The notes beneath the pieces are model-generated. The model saw only the letters and a program-made list of their open reading frames with translations. It searched no databases and was not told the origin of the DNA. A DNA stretch of 64,000 bases from Nocardiopsis ganjiahuensis DSM 45031 (GTDB taxonomy: Bacteria > Actinomycetota > Actinomycetes > Streptosporangiales > Streptosporangiaceae): contig NZ_ANBA01000016.1 of NCBI RefSeq assembly GCF_000341085.1, positions 83,363-147,362 of the forward strand. The letters are read 5' to 3'. Shown in pieces: positions 45,831-54,153 of this stretch. The position numbers and the translations under genes are program-made. The number at the start of each line of letters is the position of its first letter. Within the stretch, counting starts at the first letter, position 1.

Positions 45831-45862
45831 TCAACCTTCCAGTTGATCAACCGATAGGTTGA
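45831..45862. promoter_or_regulatory. Two abutting ArsR operators, TCAAC-N6-GTTGA
   Basis: Two 16-base palindromic elements, TCAAC-CTTCCA-GTTGA (45831-45846) and TCAAC-CGATAG-GTTGA (45847-45862), lie head to tail without a gap. They cover the bases just upstream of the ArsR start, so binding should block transcription or translation of the operon. Confidence 0.75.
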
Positions 45863-45941
45863 TTATGCGCCTCGGGTATCACCCCGTCAAGGGAGTGCGC
45901 GAGAAGTTCCCCGAGCCGGTTCGGCACTCCCGCCGAGGCGG

Positions 45942-47207
45942 TCAGCGGCGGCGCACGCCCCGGGGATCGCTGACCGTGGCGTCCACGCCCGCGTCCTCCA
46001 GCTCGGTGATCTCGGCGGCCAACAGGGACCGGGCCGCGTCGCTGAGCCCGGAGACCCGTTCCAGGGCGACGCTGACGGAGCTGACGCGGGCGTCGTCGAT
46101 CGCCTCCGCCAGCCGGGACACCACCTGTTCGGCGGCGAGGAAGTCGATCTCGCCCCGCAGCCGGACCTCGAGGGTGCTGCCGTCCCGGGTCACGCTGTGC
46201 ACCGGAGACGGCGGCTTCGCGGGCATCTGGAGCATGTGCAGGTCGTAGTCGTCGGACAGCCGCTCCAGGGCGGCCACCCCGCGCACGCTGTTGCCCGCGT
46301 CGTCCAGCGGCGGGCTGAACACCCCGACCCCGAACGCCCCCGGCGCCGCGGCGAGGATGCCGCCGCTCACCCCGCTCTTCGCGGGGATGCCCACGCGCAG
46401 CCCCCACTCCCCGGCCCGGTCGTACATCCCGCAGCTGGACATGATGGACAGGGTGTGCCGGGCGGTGCGCTGGGAGACGACCCGCTCCCCGGTGACCGGG
46501 TTGACCCCGCCGACGGCCAGGGTGGCGGCCATGGCGGCCAGGTCCCGCACGGTGACACTGACGGCGCACTGCCGGAAGTAGTCCTGTACCGCCGCCTCCA
46601 CCGGGCCCACCAGCACACCGCCGGCCAGGCTCAGGTACCCGAGGGCCCGGTTGCGGTGGCCGGTCTCCGCCTCCGAGCGGTACACGCTCTCGTCGACACC
46701 GAGCTCACGCCCGGCGAACGCGGAGAGCACCGAGCGGATGCGCTCGAAACGCCCCTCCGGAGACCCGCTCTCCACCAGCGAGGTGGTCACGATGGCGCCG
46801 GCGTTGATCATCGGGTTCTCGGGGCGTCCCCGCTCGTCGAGGCTGATCGCGTTGAACGGCTCCCCGCTGGGCTCGGCACCCACGTGCTCGTGCACCCGGT
46901 CGAGCCCCAGCTGTTCCACGGCGATCGCGTAGACGAAGGGCTTGGAGATCGACTGGAGGGTGAAGGCGTGCTCGGCGTCACCGACGCAGTAGGAGCGGCC
47001 GTGGGCGCTGACCGCCGCGATCCCGAAGGTCTCCGGGTCCGCGTGCGCGAGTTCGGGGATGTAGTCCGCCACCAACCCGCCGGAAAGACCGGTGGCCTCC
47101 TCGCGGATCTTCTCCAGCACCTGGAGGACAGGGCTGTTCTCGCCTGCCTCCCAGTCCTCGCCCGCTTCGGGTCCTCCGGTCGGTTGTCCATTCACGGCGT
47201 ACTCCAT
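45942..47207 (-). CDS. glsA: Glutaminase fused to a STAS domain
   Basis: Hydrolyses glutamine to glutamate and ammonia. Residues 25-310 are a beta-lactamase-fold glutaminase with the S-x-x-K catalytic pair in QSISKPF (Ser86, Lys89), NPMINAGAI and the signature YFRQCAVSVTVRDLA. The last 100 residues (about 320-421) form a STAS domain (STLEVRLRGEIDFLAAEQVV... ALERVSGLSDAARSLL), as in some actinobacterial and human-like glutaminases where the extra domain modulates assembly. The ATG at 47207 has TAGACT with a 6-base gap upstream and no Shine-Dalgarno (leaderless pattern). Confidence 0.92.
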   Translation of the reverse strand: MEYAVNGQPTGGPEAGEDWEAGENSPVLQVLEKIREEATGLSGGLVADYIPELAHADPETFGIAAVSAHGRSYCVGDAEHAFTLQSISKPFVYAIAVEQLGLDRVHEHVGAEPSGEPFNAISLDERGRPENPMINAGAIVTTSLVESGSPEGRFERIRSVLSAFAGRELGVDESVYRSEAETGHRNRALGYLSLAGGVLVGPVEAAVQDYFRQCAVSVTVRDLAAMAATLAVGGVNPVTGERVVSQRTARHTLSIMSSCGMYDRAGEWGLRVGIPAKSGVSGGILAAAPGAFGVGVFSPPLDDAGNSVRGVAALERLSDDYDLHMLQMPAKPPSPVHSVTRDGSTLEVRLRGEIDFLAAEQVVSRLAEAIDDARVSSVSVALERVSGLSDAARSLLAAEITELEDAGVDATVSDPRGVRRR

Positions 47208-47284
47208 GCGGCCAGTCTAGGAAGGGGAAGAGCGTCTCTGATCAGGCGATACCCCCGAGCGGGCCAGGTGTGCGCCCTCACGGG

Positions 47285-48094
47285 CTACATCGGATGACGG
47301 CTCAGGAAGGAGGCGACGGCCGATCCGACCGCGCTCGGGTGTGTGCAGGCCATAGCGTGGTCCGCGCCCGGGATCACGACGTCCCCGGCTCCGGGGAACC
47401 AGCGGCGCACGGCCTCGCGGACCTCGGCGAAGTAGGGGCCGCTCTCCGCTCCACCGAGGTGCAGGACGGGACAGCGGACGCGGCGGGCGTCCTCAAGGCC
47501 GAAGCGCCAGGTGAGCAGGGCAGGAAGGTCCGTGCCGAAGAAGGTGGCCGCGTCCCGTTCCACCTGTCGGGAGGAGCCCGGGACCGAGGACTCCAGGAAG
47601 TCCGTACTCCATCCGAAGGTGTCGAGGAACTCCGCCAGAGCCGCGGACGGGCCGCGTTCCCCACTGTCCTGGACCATCCGCTCGACGGCGGCACGGAACT
47701 CGGGTGCCCGGAAGGTGATCGTCGGCGGGGGTTCCAGTAGGACGAGGCTGTGCACGCGGTCAGGCGAGTCGACCGCCGTTTGCAGGGCGACCGCGCCTGC
47801 GTAGGAACCACCCAGGATGTGGGCCCGTTCGATCCCCAGGCCTGTCATCAGGGCGGCACAGTCCCGTGCGTCGCGCTCGACCGAGCCGCTCCCCCGCGCC
47901 GGGGCGCTGCCCGCGTATCCGCGTCGGTGGTAAAGGACCTTGCGGTAGCCCTCACGCAGTGCGGCGTCTTCGGCCAGTGGCAGGAACTCATCGGCCATGA
48001 GCGCGGTCTGCACGAACAACAAGGGTTCCCCGGTTCCCCAGTCGGCCACCTCCAGCTCGGTCCCGTTCACGGGAACACGCCTGAATTCCGCCAT
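47285..48094 (-). CDS. Alpha/beta-fold hydrolase
   Basis: A 269-residue cytoplasmic hydrolase. It has the nucleophile elbow GGSYAGA, an acid region CPVLHLGGAESGPY and the histidine of PGADHAM, so the triad is complete. The first glycine of the elbow motif and the cap region (residues 130-190) resemble small-molecule esterases and epoxide-hydrolase-like proteins, but no substrate can be named. GAAGGTGGAGGG precedes the ATG. It is 77 bases downstream of the glutaminase start on the same strand and is probably transcribed separately. Confidence 0.85.
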   Translation of the reverse strand: MAEFRRVPVNGTELEVADWGTGEPLLFVQTALMADEFLPLAEDAALREGYRKVLYHRRGYAGSAPARGSGSVERDARDCAALMTGLGIERAHILGGSYAGAVALQTAVDSPDRVHSLVLLEPPPTITFRAPEFRAAVERMVQDSGERGPSAALAEFLDTFGWSTDFLESSVPGSSRQVERDAATFFGTDLPALLTWRFGLEDARRVRCPVLHLGGAESGPYFAEVREAVRRWFPGAGDVVIPGADHAMACTHPSAVGSAVASFLSRHPM

Positions 48095-48253
48095 CCCTCC
48101 ACCTTCTCACCGTCCACCGGGGCAACAGACGCTAACAACAGCGAGGCGGGAACCGATGGCATGACACGGACGAAGACCCCGAACAGAGGCGGTAACCGAT
48201 TCGAAGCCCGGCCGCCCACCGGTCGGACCGAAAGTCGCCCGCCTGCGAGAAGG

Positions 48254-48376
48254 GGCGGCGAGGTGCGTGAGCGCCGACGAGCGCACATCGGGGGTTCGGG
48301 GGGCGTCCCCCCGGAGAAACGACGAAACGACCTGGCGAGGAGGACGAAGTCCCCCGAGCAAGGTCGTTTCGGAGAG
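48254..48376. repeat. tRNA-trailer repeat, copy 1 (two hairpins)
   Basis: About 123 bases that recur near the right end of the window. In tRNA orientation (minus strand) the first hairpin is 48371-48358 with 48336-48323 (14 positions, one mismatch) and the second is CGGGGGG/CCCCCCG (48297-48313, 3-base loop). It begins 8 bases after the tRNA-Ala 3' end, so it is probably the tRNA transcript trailer or terminator. Outside the hairpins the sequence GGCGGCGAGGTGCG is conserved as well. Confidence 0.8.
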
Positions 48377-48379
48377 AAG

Positions 48380-48452
48380 TGGAGCTATGGGGATTCGAAC
48401 CCCAGACCTCCTCCATGCCATGGAGGCGCGCTACCAACTGCGCCATAGCCCC
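48380..48452 (-). tRNA. tRNA-Ala (anticodon GGC)
   Basis: A 73-base cloverleaf on the minus strand. The acceptor stem is GGGGCTA with TAGCTCC and discriminator A; the D arm contains the GG of GTTGGTAGC; the anticodon stem CCTCC/GGAGG closes loop ATGGCAT with anticodon GGC; the T arm is GGGG-TTCGAAT-CCCC. CCA is not encoded. A -10-like TACCGT lies 16 bases upstream (48473-48468). Confidence 0.97.
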
Positions 48453-48537
48453 GTGTGCCTTGCGGCAACGGTATGAGTCTATCGGATGTGGAGGAGTGGG
48501 ACGACCAACGTTCGTGTCGGGCGCCCCACACCTTCCG

Positions 48538-49368
48538 TCAGCGCACTCCGCCGTGGAGGGGGTAGGCCTGGCCGAGGGCGAAGCTCGCGGCCACGAGGAG
48601 GAGGGTGCCGATGATCAGCAGGTGGTCCCAGCGGTCGGCGCGCAGGTGCGCGAGGCGGATGCGGCGGCCGTCGGGGTGCTCGGCGGCGTAGGTGAAGCCC
48701 TTGGTTTCGAGGGCTTCGACGGTGGTGCGGGTGCGTTTGGCGGTGTTGAGCATGAGGGGGTAGAAGGCCTGGACGAGGGTCGTGGCGGTGCGGACGACGG
48801 CGCGCCAGCCGAGGAAGCCCTTGTCGGTCAGGGGCGCGGCGCGGAGGCGGTGGCCGTCGACGACGGTGTGGAACTCCTCCATGAGGACGGGGAGCATCCG
48901 GTAGCCGTAGCTGACTCCGAAGCTGAGCATGGCGGGGGCGTGCAGGCTGAGGAGTCCGTCGGAGAGCTTCTCGGGGTCGAGGGAGACGAAGGCGGCCATG
49001 CTGGCCAGGCTGATGGTGGCGAGTTTGAGGGTGAGTTCGACGAGGGCGAGGACGGTGGTGAGGTCTCCGCCGAAGAACCAGGCGGCGAAGAGGACGTAGA
49101 GGCTTTCGACGACGAACCCGATGACGAACAGGCCGAGGATCAGCGGCCCGACCCGGCTGAGAACGACGGCGGCGGCGCAGACGGTGAAGAGCGCGGCCAG
49201 CACGGTGATGTTGTGGGTGAACCAGGGGACGACCGCGAAGATCAGGTACCAGCCGATGACGAACCGGGGGTCGCGGGCGGCGAGCATGCCGCCCCGGGTG
49301 GCGTAGGCGGTGCGGAGCAGTTCGAGTTTGACCCACTCGACGGAGATTCCGTCTCGTTCCTTACGCAC
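48538..49368 (-). CDS. ECF transporter transmembrane protein (EcfT)
   Basis: The T component of an energy-coupling-factor importer: a 276-residue protein with about six hydrophobic segments and, in the cytoplasmic coupling helices, the small-x-x-small Arg-Gly-type signatures around HRLRAAPLTDKGFLG and AKRTRTTVEALETKGF. T proteins link the ATPases to the substrate-binding S component. Its GTG start overlaps the end of the ATPase gene by eight bases. It is the last gene of the operon and ends 85 bases before the tRNA gene. Confidence 0.88.
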   Translation of the reverse strand: MRKERDGISVEWVKLELLRTAYATRGGMLAARDPRFVIGWYLIFAVVPWFTHNITVLAALFTVCAAAVVLSRVGPLILGLFVIGFVVESLYVLFAAWFFGGDLTTVLALVELTLKLATISLASMAAFVSLDPEKLSDGLLSLHAPAMLSFGVSYGYRMLPVLMEEFHTVVDGHRLRAAPLTDKGFLGWRAVVRTATTLVQAFYPLMLNTAKRTRTTVEALETKGFTYAAEHPDGRRIRLAHLRADRWDHLLIIGTLLLVAASFALGQAYPLHGGVR

Positions 49369-51115
49369 GCGTCCTCCGAGTGGTCCGGTGTCGGTCGAGG
49401 AGCTCGCTGACGGTCAGGGGCGGCGGGTTGAGGCCCAGGTGGAGCCCCAGGCGGGTGATCTGGGGTGCGACGAGGCCGACCGCGGACATGAGTCCGGGGT
49501 CGGCGAAGAGCTCGGCGGGTGTGGTGTCGGCGACGACGCGCCCCTGGTCGAGGACGAGGACGCGTTGGGCCCATTCGGCGACCAGGTGCATGTCGTGGGT
49601 GGCCACCACGGTGCAGCGGATGGTGTCGGCGAGGGCGTCGAGCATGGCGATGACGGCGTCGCGGCTGGCGGTGTCGAGGCTGGAGGTGGGTTCGTCGAGG
49701 AGGAGCAGCGCGGGGCGCATGGCGAGGCCGATGGCGAGGGTGGCGCGGCGCTGCTGGCCGCCGGAGAGGAGGCGGCCGTCGCGGTGGGCTAGGCCGGTGA
49801 GGTCGACCCGGTCCAGGACGTCGGTGACGAGGGTGTCGGTGTCGGGGCGCCCGCGCCCTCTCGGGAACATGGCCACGTCCTCGCGCACGTTGTCCTTGAG
49901 GAACATCTGTTCGGGGCGTTGGTAGAGGTAGCAGACCTGGTCGGCGAGGGCCGCGGGTCGGACGGTGCGGGTGTCGGTGCCGCCGACCCGGACGGTGCCC
50001 TCCCGGGGCACTTTGAGGCCGGTGAAGAGCCGCATGAGCGTGGACTTCCCGGCGCCGTTGCCGCCGACGAGGGCGACGCGCTCACCGTCGTACAGGGTCA
50101 GGTCGAGGTCGTGCAGGACGACGGCGAGGTCCCCGCCGACCTCCCTGTAGCCGTGCCTGACCCCGGTCATCCGGGCGACGGGGGCCCCGCGGGATCCGGC
50201 CGGTGCGACCGCCCGGGCTGACGGAGCCGGCTCGGAGGGCCGGTCGGGTTCGGGGCGGTCCTCGCAAGCGTGTGCGCTCAGGTGCGCGGCGGCCTCCTCC
50301 ACGGTGAGCGGGACCGGCGCCCACGGCGCGAGGCTCCGGGTGGCCTGGACGACCTGGGGCGCGGGGATGCCGTGCCGTTCGAGTTCATCGACGCGTTCCA
50401 TGGCCTCCCGGACCGGCAGGTGCCACACGGGCGCCCCGTCGGCCATGAGCACGACCGACCGGGCGTGCCGGGCGACGTACTCGGCGTGGTGCTCGATGAC
50501 GATCACGGTGGTGCCGAGCCGGGTGTTGAGGTCGGTGAGAGCCGCGTAGATGCCGTCGGCGTGGGCGGGGTCGAGTTCGGCGACGGGTTCGTCCACGACC
50601 ACGACCTCCGGGCGCAGGGCCATGACCGCCGCGAGGGCGACCAGGTGCTGCTGGCCGCCGGAGAGCTGCCAGGTGAAGCGGTCGGCGAGGTGGGTGACGC
50701 CGAGCAGCTCCATGGCCTCGTCGGTGCGTTCCCGGTGGTCGGCGAGACCGAAGTTGACCGGGGCGAAGGAGACCTCGTCGCGGACGGTGGGGCGGACCAG
50801 CTGGTTGCCGAAGTCCTGGTAGACGTAGCCGACCTGGTGGGAGAGGGCGCCGACGGAGCGGTCCCGGGTGTCCTGCCCCCTCACTCGGACGGCCCCGTCG
50901 AAGGTCCCCGACCAGTAGTGCGGGACCAGGCCGTTGAAGGTCTTGCACAGGGTGGTCTTGCCGGAGCCGTTGCCGCCGACCACCGCGGTGAAGTCGCCGT
51001 GTTCGATCCGCAGGTCCACGCCGGTGAGCGAGTCGCGGTCGGCGCCCGGGTAGCGGAAGGAGAGCGCCTCGACCTCGATGGCGGGGGCGGATCCGGGGCG
51101 GGGGATGTCGGTCAT
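49361..51115 (-). CDS. ECF transporter ATPase, two fused ABC domains (EcfA-EcfA')
   Basis: A 584-residue protein with two complete ABC cassettes. First: Walker A GGNGSGKTT (about 51-59), signature LSGGQQ and Walker B VVVDEP. Second (from about 315): Walker A GGNGAGKST, signature LSGGQQRR and Walker B LLLLDEP. They are joined by an acidic, Pro-rich linker (about 285-312). Both sites look competent. In most ECF systems these ATPases are separate proteins; fusion is common in actinobacteria. It overlaps the S gene by four bases (ATGA) and the T gene by eight. Confidence 0.93.
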   Translation of the reverse strand: MTDIPRPGSAPAIEVEALSFRYPGADRDSLTGVDLRIEHGDFTAVVGGNGSGKTTLCKTFNGLVPHYWSGTFDGAVRVRGQDTRDRSVGALSHQVGYVYQDFGNQLVRPTVRDEVSFAPVNFGLADHRERTDEAMELLGVTHLADRFTWQLSGGQQHLVALAAVMALRPEVVVVDEPVAELDPAHADGIYAALTDLNTRLGTTVIVIEHHAEYVARHARSVVLMADGAPVWHLPVREAMERVDELERHGIPAPQVVQATRSLAPWAPVPLTVEEAAAHLSAHACEDRPEPDRPSEPAPSARAVAPAGSRGAPVARMTGVRHGYREVGGDLAVVLHDLDLTLYDGERVALVGGNGAGKSTLMRLFTGLKVPREGTVRVGGTDTRTVRPAALADQVCYLYQRPEQMFLKDNVREDVAMFPRGRGRPDTDTLVTDVLDRVDLTGLAHRDGRLLSGGQQRRATLAIGLAMRPALLLLDEPTSSLDTASRDAVIAMLDALADTIRCTVVATHDMHLVAEWAQRVLVLDQGRVVADTTPAELFADPGLMSAVGLVAPQITRLGLHLGLNPPPLTVSELLDRHRTTRRTRA

Positions 51116-52161
51116 TCCCGCTCCCCGGTGTTCCGCGTCCCTGCGTTCCGGGTCCCTGCGTTCTGGGCCCCTGTCTTCCGGGGCTCGGGGGCCCGGGTGT
51201 CGGGGGTCTCAGGGGCCTCAGGGGCAGTGGACCGGGTGCCGGTGTCCCGGCCCTGGGCGGCGCGGCCGCGGCGCGAGGCGGCGACGAACCGGACGGTGAC
51301 GACCGCGGCGACGAGCACGATGAGCGCCGCGGACACCCCGATCCACAGGAACCGGGCTCCGTACTGCTCGATGAAGTCGGGTTCCCAGACACCGAAGTTG
51401 CCGAAGATGTCCGAGGTGAAGGCGGCGATCATCGCGACGAAGGAGAGGAAGAGGGCGAGCAGGATGAAGGCCCCGGTCCCGCGCTCCGCGAGCGGAAGGG
51501 GGTGTCGCGGGTCGCGCGGGGCCATGCCGAGGAGGGGCTCGATCTTGCCGTACAGGCGCGGGGCCAGCGCCATCGCGGGCAGGGCCCCGAAGAGGAGGCC
51601 GCTGATCAGCAGCGCGACGGCGAAGCCGATCCCCTCCAGCAGGAGGATCGACTGCGGCAGGCCGGGCACGAACTCGGCGTCGTCCACTCCCACCCACACC
51701 TTGGCGATGTCGACGATGGCGGAGAGCATCTTGTCGATGACCACGACCGTGAGTCCGGCCGCGAAGAGCTGGGCGCGGCTGCGCGGGTTCCGGACCAGGC
51801 AGCCGGCGACGTAGATGCCGAGGAACATCTGCAGGTAGCCCTCCAGCTCGCCGATTCCGGAGAAGTCGCCCATGAGCAGGTCGACGAAGACGATCTCGCC
51901 GAGCGGAGCGCCCAGAGCCGCGTAGAGCGGGTGGAACAGAGCGGCGATGACGACGGGCACGAAGGCCAGGTAGGAGACCTTGAGGGTGACCGGCCCGACC
52001 TGGAGGTCGGGGATGACCTCGGTGACGATGTTGGCCAGGCCGAAGAGGGTCATGGAGAGCACGAACACCATCAGCTTCTGGGCCGAGGTGAGCTCGGGCG
52101 GACCGGAGCGCCGGGTGACGTCGGATGAGAGGTGTTCGGAGGAACGGGGGGAGTCGGCCAT
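51112..52161 (-). CDS. Putative ECF transporter substrate-binding membrane protein (S component)
   Basis: A 349-residue membrane protein with a polar N-terminus, about seven hydrophobic segments (from residue 25 to about 305) and a long disordered tail with 15-base DNA repeats encoding NAGTR-type units (51129-51173). Position and size fit the S component that determines what the transporter imports. It is longer than usual S proteins (about 180-200 residues) because of extra segments after residue 235 and the tail. The substrate is unknown; no vitamin-pathway gene or riboswitch is nearby, while the phosphatase and LacI regulator suggest a sugar- or nucleoside-like compound. Confidence 0.72.
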   Translation of the reverse strand: MADSPRSSEHLSSDVTRRSGPPELTSAQKLMVFVLSMTLFGLANIVTEVIPDLQVGPVTLKVSYLAFVPVVIAALFHPLYAALGAPLGEIVFVDLLMGDFSGIGELEGYLQMFLGIYVAGCLVRNPRSRAQLFAAGLTVVVIDKMLSAIVDIAKVWVGVDDAEFVPGLPQSILLLEGIGFAVALLISGLLFGALPAMALAPRLYGKIEPLLGMAPRDPRHPLPLAERGTGAFILLALFLSFVAMIAAFTSDIFGNFGVWEPDFIEQYGARFLWIGVSAALIVLVAAVVTVRFVAASRRGRAAQGRDTGTRSTAPEAPETPDTRAPEPRKTGAQNAGTRNAGTRNTGERE

Positions 52162-52236
52162 GGGGGCGCCTTTCGCCGGAGCGATGGGTGGGGCGGGGAG
52201 CGGGTTTCGGGGCGGTGCGGTTCGGGGCGGCGTGGT

Positions 52237-53988
52237 TCAGGGTGTCGAGGGCACCGGCTCGGAGTCGGTCAGCGGTGCGGGGGTGTCCGTCCACAGGCCG
52301 AGCAGGTCGCCCGTCTCGTCGATGACGTGGGTGGGACGCAGGTCCGCGGGGCCGGTCAGAGCGGCGTCGATCTGCTCGTCGGAGGCGGAGCCGCCGCGGA
52401 CGATCACCGACACGCCGACACCCGCCCGGTGGGCGGCGGCGGTGTCACGCCAGGGTTTGTCCCCGACGAACCAGCAGTCCGCGGCGGACACGCCCAGGGC
52501 GGTGGTGGCGGCACGGACCGTTGCGGGGTCGGGTTTGCGGCGGCCCAGTTCGTCGGAGTAGACGTGGGCGCCGACCAGGTGGAGGACGTCGAAGCGGTCG
52601 AGTTCCTCCCGGACGGCCCGGCCGCACACGGTGTTGGACACGATGCCGACGGGGACGCCGTTCCCGGCGCAGAACTCCAGGACCTCGCGCACGCCGGAAC
52701 GCAGGGTGGCGTGGCTCTTGGAGCGGGCGTACTCGAGGGTGAGTTCGGCGGACTCGGCGAGCAGGAACGCTCGGGCGCGGGGCGGCAGGCCGTGGCCGAC
52801 CATGTCGAACCAGAACCGGCGCGGGGTGATCTCGGGGATCGGGCCGTCCTCGGGGTGGGCGGCCTTCCAGGCCCGGTAGCGGTCGCGCCCGGACAGCACC
52901 AGCGCGAGGACGGTGTCGGTGGTGGCGGCGTACCCGGCGCGGTCCAGGCGGACGGCCAGGCTCCGGGCGAAGTCGCGCTGGGCGTCGGGGGTCGCGGTGG
53001 AGCGGGCGATCACGCCGCCCTGGTCGAGGAGGAGTGCGGCGGGAGCCCGCCGGGGGCGCGGGACCCGCGGGGGTTCGGGGACCGTCCGGGGTTCGGGAAC
53101 CGGCTGCGCGGAGCCGCTTCCCCCGGCCGTGCCTCCTGCTTCGGCCCCGGAGGCGGGCCCGGGTGCGGAGGCGGGCCCGGCTTCGGGATCGGGACCCGCA
53201 CCGGGCTCGGCGGGGAAGCTGTGCAGCAGCGGGACGACCAGGCCCTCGGGGGTGTCGAAGACGGCGTCGGCGCGCTCGCGGACGGGATAGGGCGGGGTGT
53301 CGGTGTGGTGGTGGCGGGTGAGGATCACCGCTCCGGTGCCGGCCCGGCGGCCGGCGACGACGTCGCGGTCCTGGGTGTCTCCCACGTACCAGCAGCGCTC
53401 CGGGACGGTGCCGAGCGCGCGGGCGGCGAGGGCGATCATCTCCGGGTGGGGCTTGCGGATGCCGACCTCGTCGGAGTAGACCTGCACGCCGAACCGGTCC
53501 TCCAGCCCGGCCTCGCGGAGGATGCGACGGTGTGAGCGGCCGGAGTGGGCGTTGGAGACGATGCCGGCGCGCACCCCGAGGGTCCCGGCTGCGGCCAGGA
53601 GTTCGCGCACCCCGGGGCGGACCTCGTGTTCGGAGATCAGGGGCGACATGTCGGCGAGGAGCTCGGCGGCGCTGCCCGCGAGGATCTCCCGGGCGCGATC
53701 GTCGAGGTCGGAGGCGAGGAAGTCCGTCCAGATGGTGCGGTGGTCGAGCTCGGCGGGGGTGCGGCGGCGGCCCGCGGCGTTCTTCCAGTCCTTGAGCGCT
53801 GCCAGCCCCGCGTCCAGGGAGCCGCGCAGCAGGTCCGGATCGACGTGGTGACCGGCCCGGGCCAGGACCCGGTGCAGGTGGTGGGCGGCCTCCGTACGCC
53901 CTTCGGGGCGTTTGCGGGTCTGGAAGACGACGCCGCCGAAGTCCAGGAGGAGTGCGTCGGGGCGGTGCCGGAGCGGGGACGTGTCCAA
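52237..53988 (-). CDS. Tandem HAD-family phosphatase (two HAD domains in one chain)
   Basis: A 583-residue protein with two homologous HAD-IA domains, residues 12-258 and 318-583, joined by a Pro/Gly/Glu-rich linker. Motif I is DFGGV (nucleophile Asp16) and DQGGV (Asp322); in both, the second aspartate of the DxD pattern is glycine, as in some active members such as the YihX type. Motif II SN, motif III Lys (Lys179 in IRKPHPE) and motif IV GDTQDRD / GDKPWRD are present in both. It starts the ECF operon, 75 bases ahead of the S gene. The start is TTG at 53988, with AGGAGAG 7 bases before it. It may dephosphorylate the imported compound. Confidence 0.85.
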   Translation of the reverse strand: MDTSPLRHRPDALLLDFGGVVFQTRKRPEGRTEAAHHLHRVLARAGHHVDPDLLRGSLDAGLAALKDWKNAAGRRRTPAELDHRTIWTDFLASDLDDRAREILAGSAAELLADMSPLISEHEVRPGVRELLAAAGTLGVRAGIVSNAHSGRSHRRILREAGLEDRFGVQVYSDEVGIRKPHPEMIALAARALGTVPERCWYVGDTQDRDVVAGRRAGTGAVILTRHHHTDTPPYPVRERADAVFDTPEGLVVPLLHSFPAEPGAGPDPEAGPASAPGPASGAEAGGTAGGSGSAQPVPEPRTVPEPPRVPRPRRAPAALLLDQGGVIARSTATPDAQRDFARSLAVRLDRAGYAATTDTVLALVLSGRDRYRAWKAAHPEDGPIPEITPRRFWFDMVGHGLPPRARAFLLAESAELTLEYARSKSHATLRSGVREVLEFCAGNGVPVGIVSNTVCGRAVREELDRFDVLHLVGAHVYSDELGRRKPDPATVRAATTALGVSAADCWFVGDKPWRDTAAAHRAGVGVSVIVRGGSASDEQIDAALTGPADLRPTHVIDETGDLLGLWTDTPAPLTDSEPVPSTP

Positions 53989-54080
53989 GGGGGCTCTCCT
54001 GCCGGTGGGATCCGTGTTCACCGGTGACGCTAGGCACGGGCCCCGGCCTCCGGGGGACCCTCGGGTGGCGGTTCGGGAAA

Positions 54081-54104
54081 CGAATCTGGAACGTTCCAGA
54101 TTCG
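54081..54104. promoter_or_regulatory. 24-bp perfect palindrome, probable LacI-type operator
   Basis: The half-site CGAATCTGGAAC (54081-54092) is followed directly by its exact reverse complement, giving the central TGGAACGTTCCA with the CG centre typical for LacI-family operators. It lies between the divergent start codons at 53988 and 54154, about 50 bases before the regulator. Confidence 0.8.
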
Positions 54105-54153
54105 GGTGCTCCCCGCTTGTTCCCCACCGCCGTCCCCACGCCACAATGTCCGT

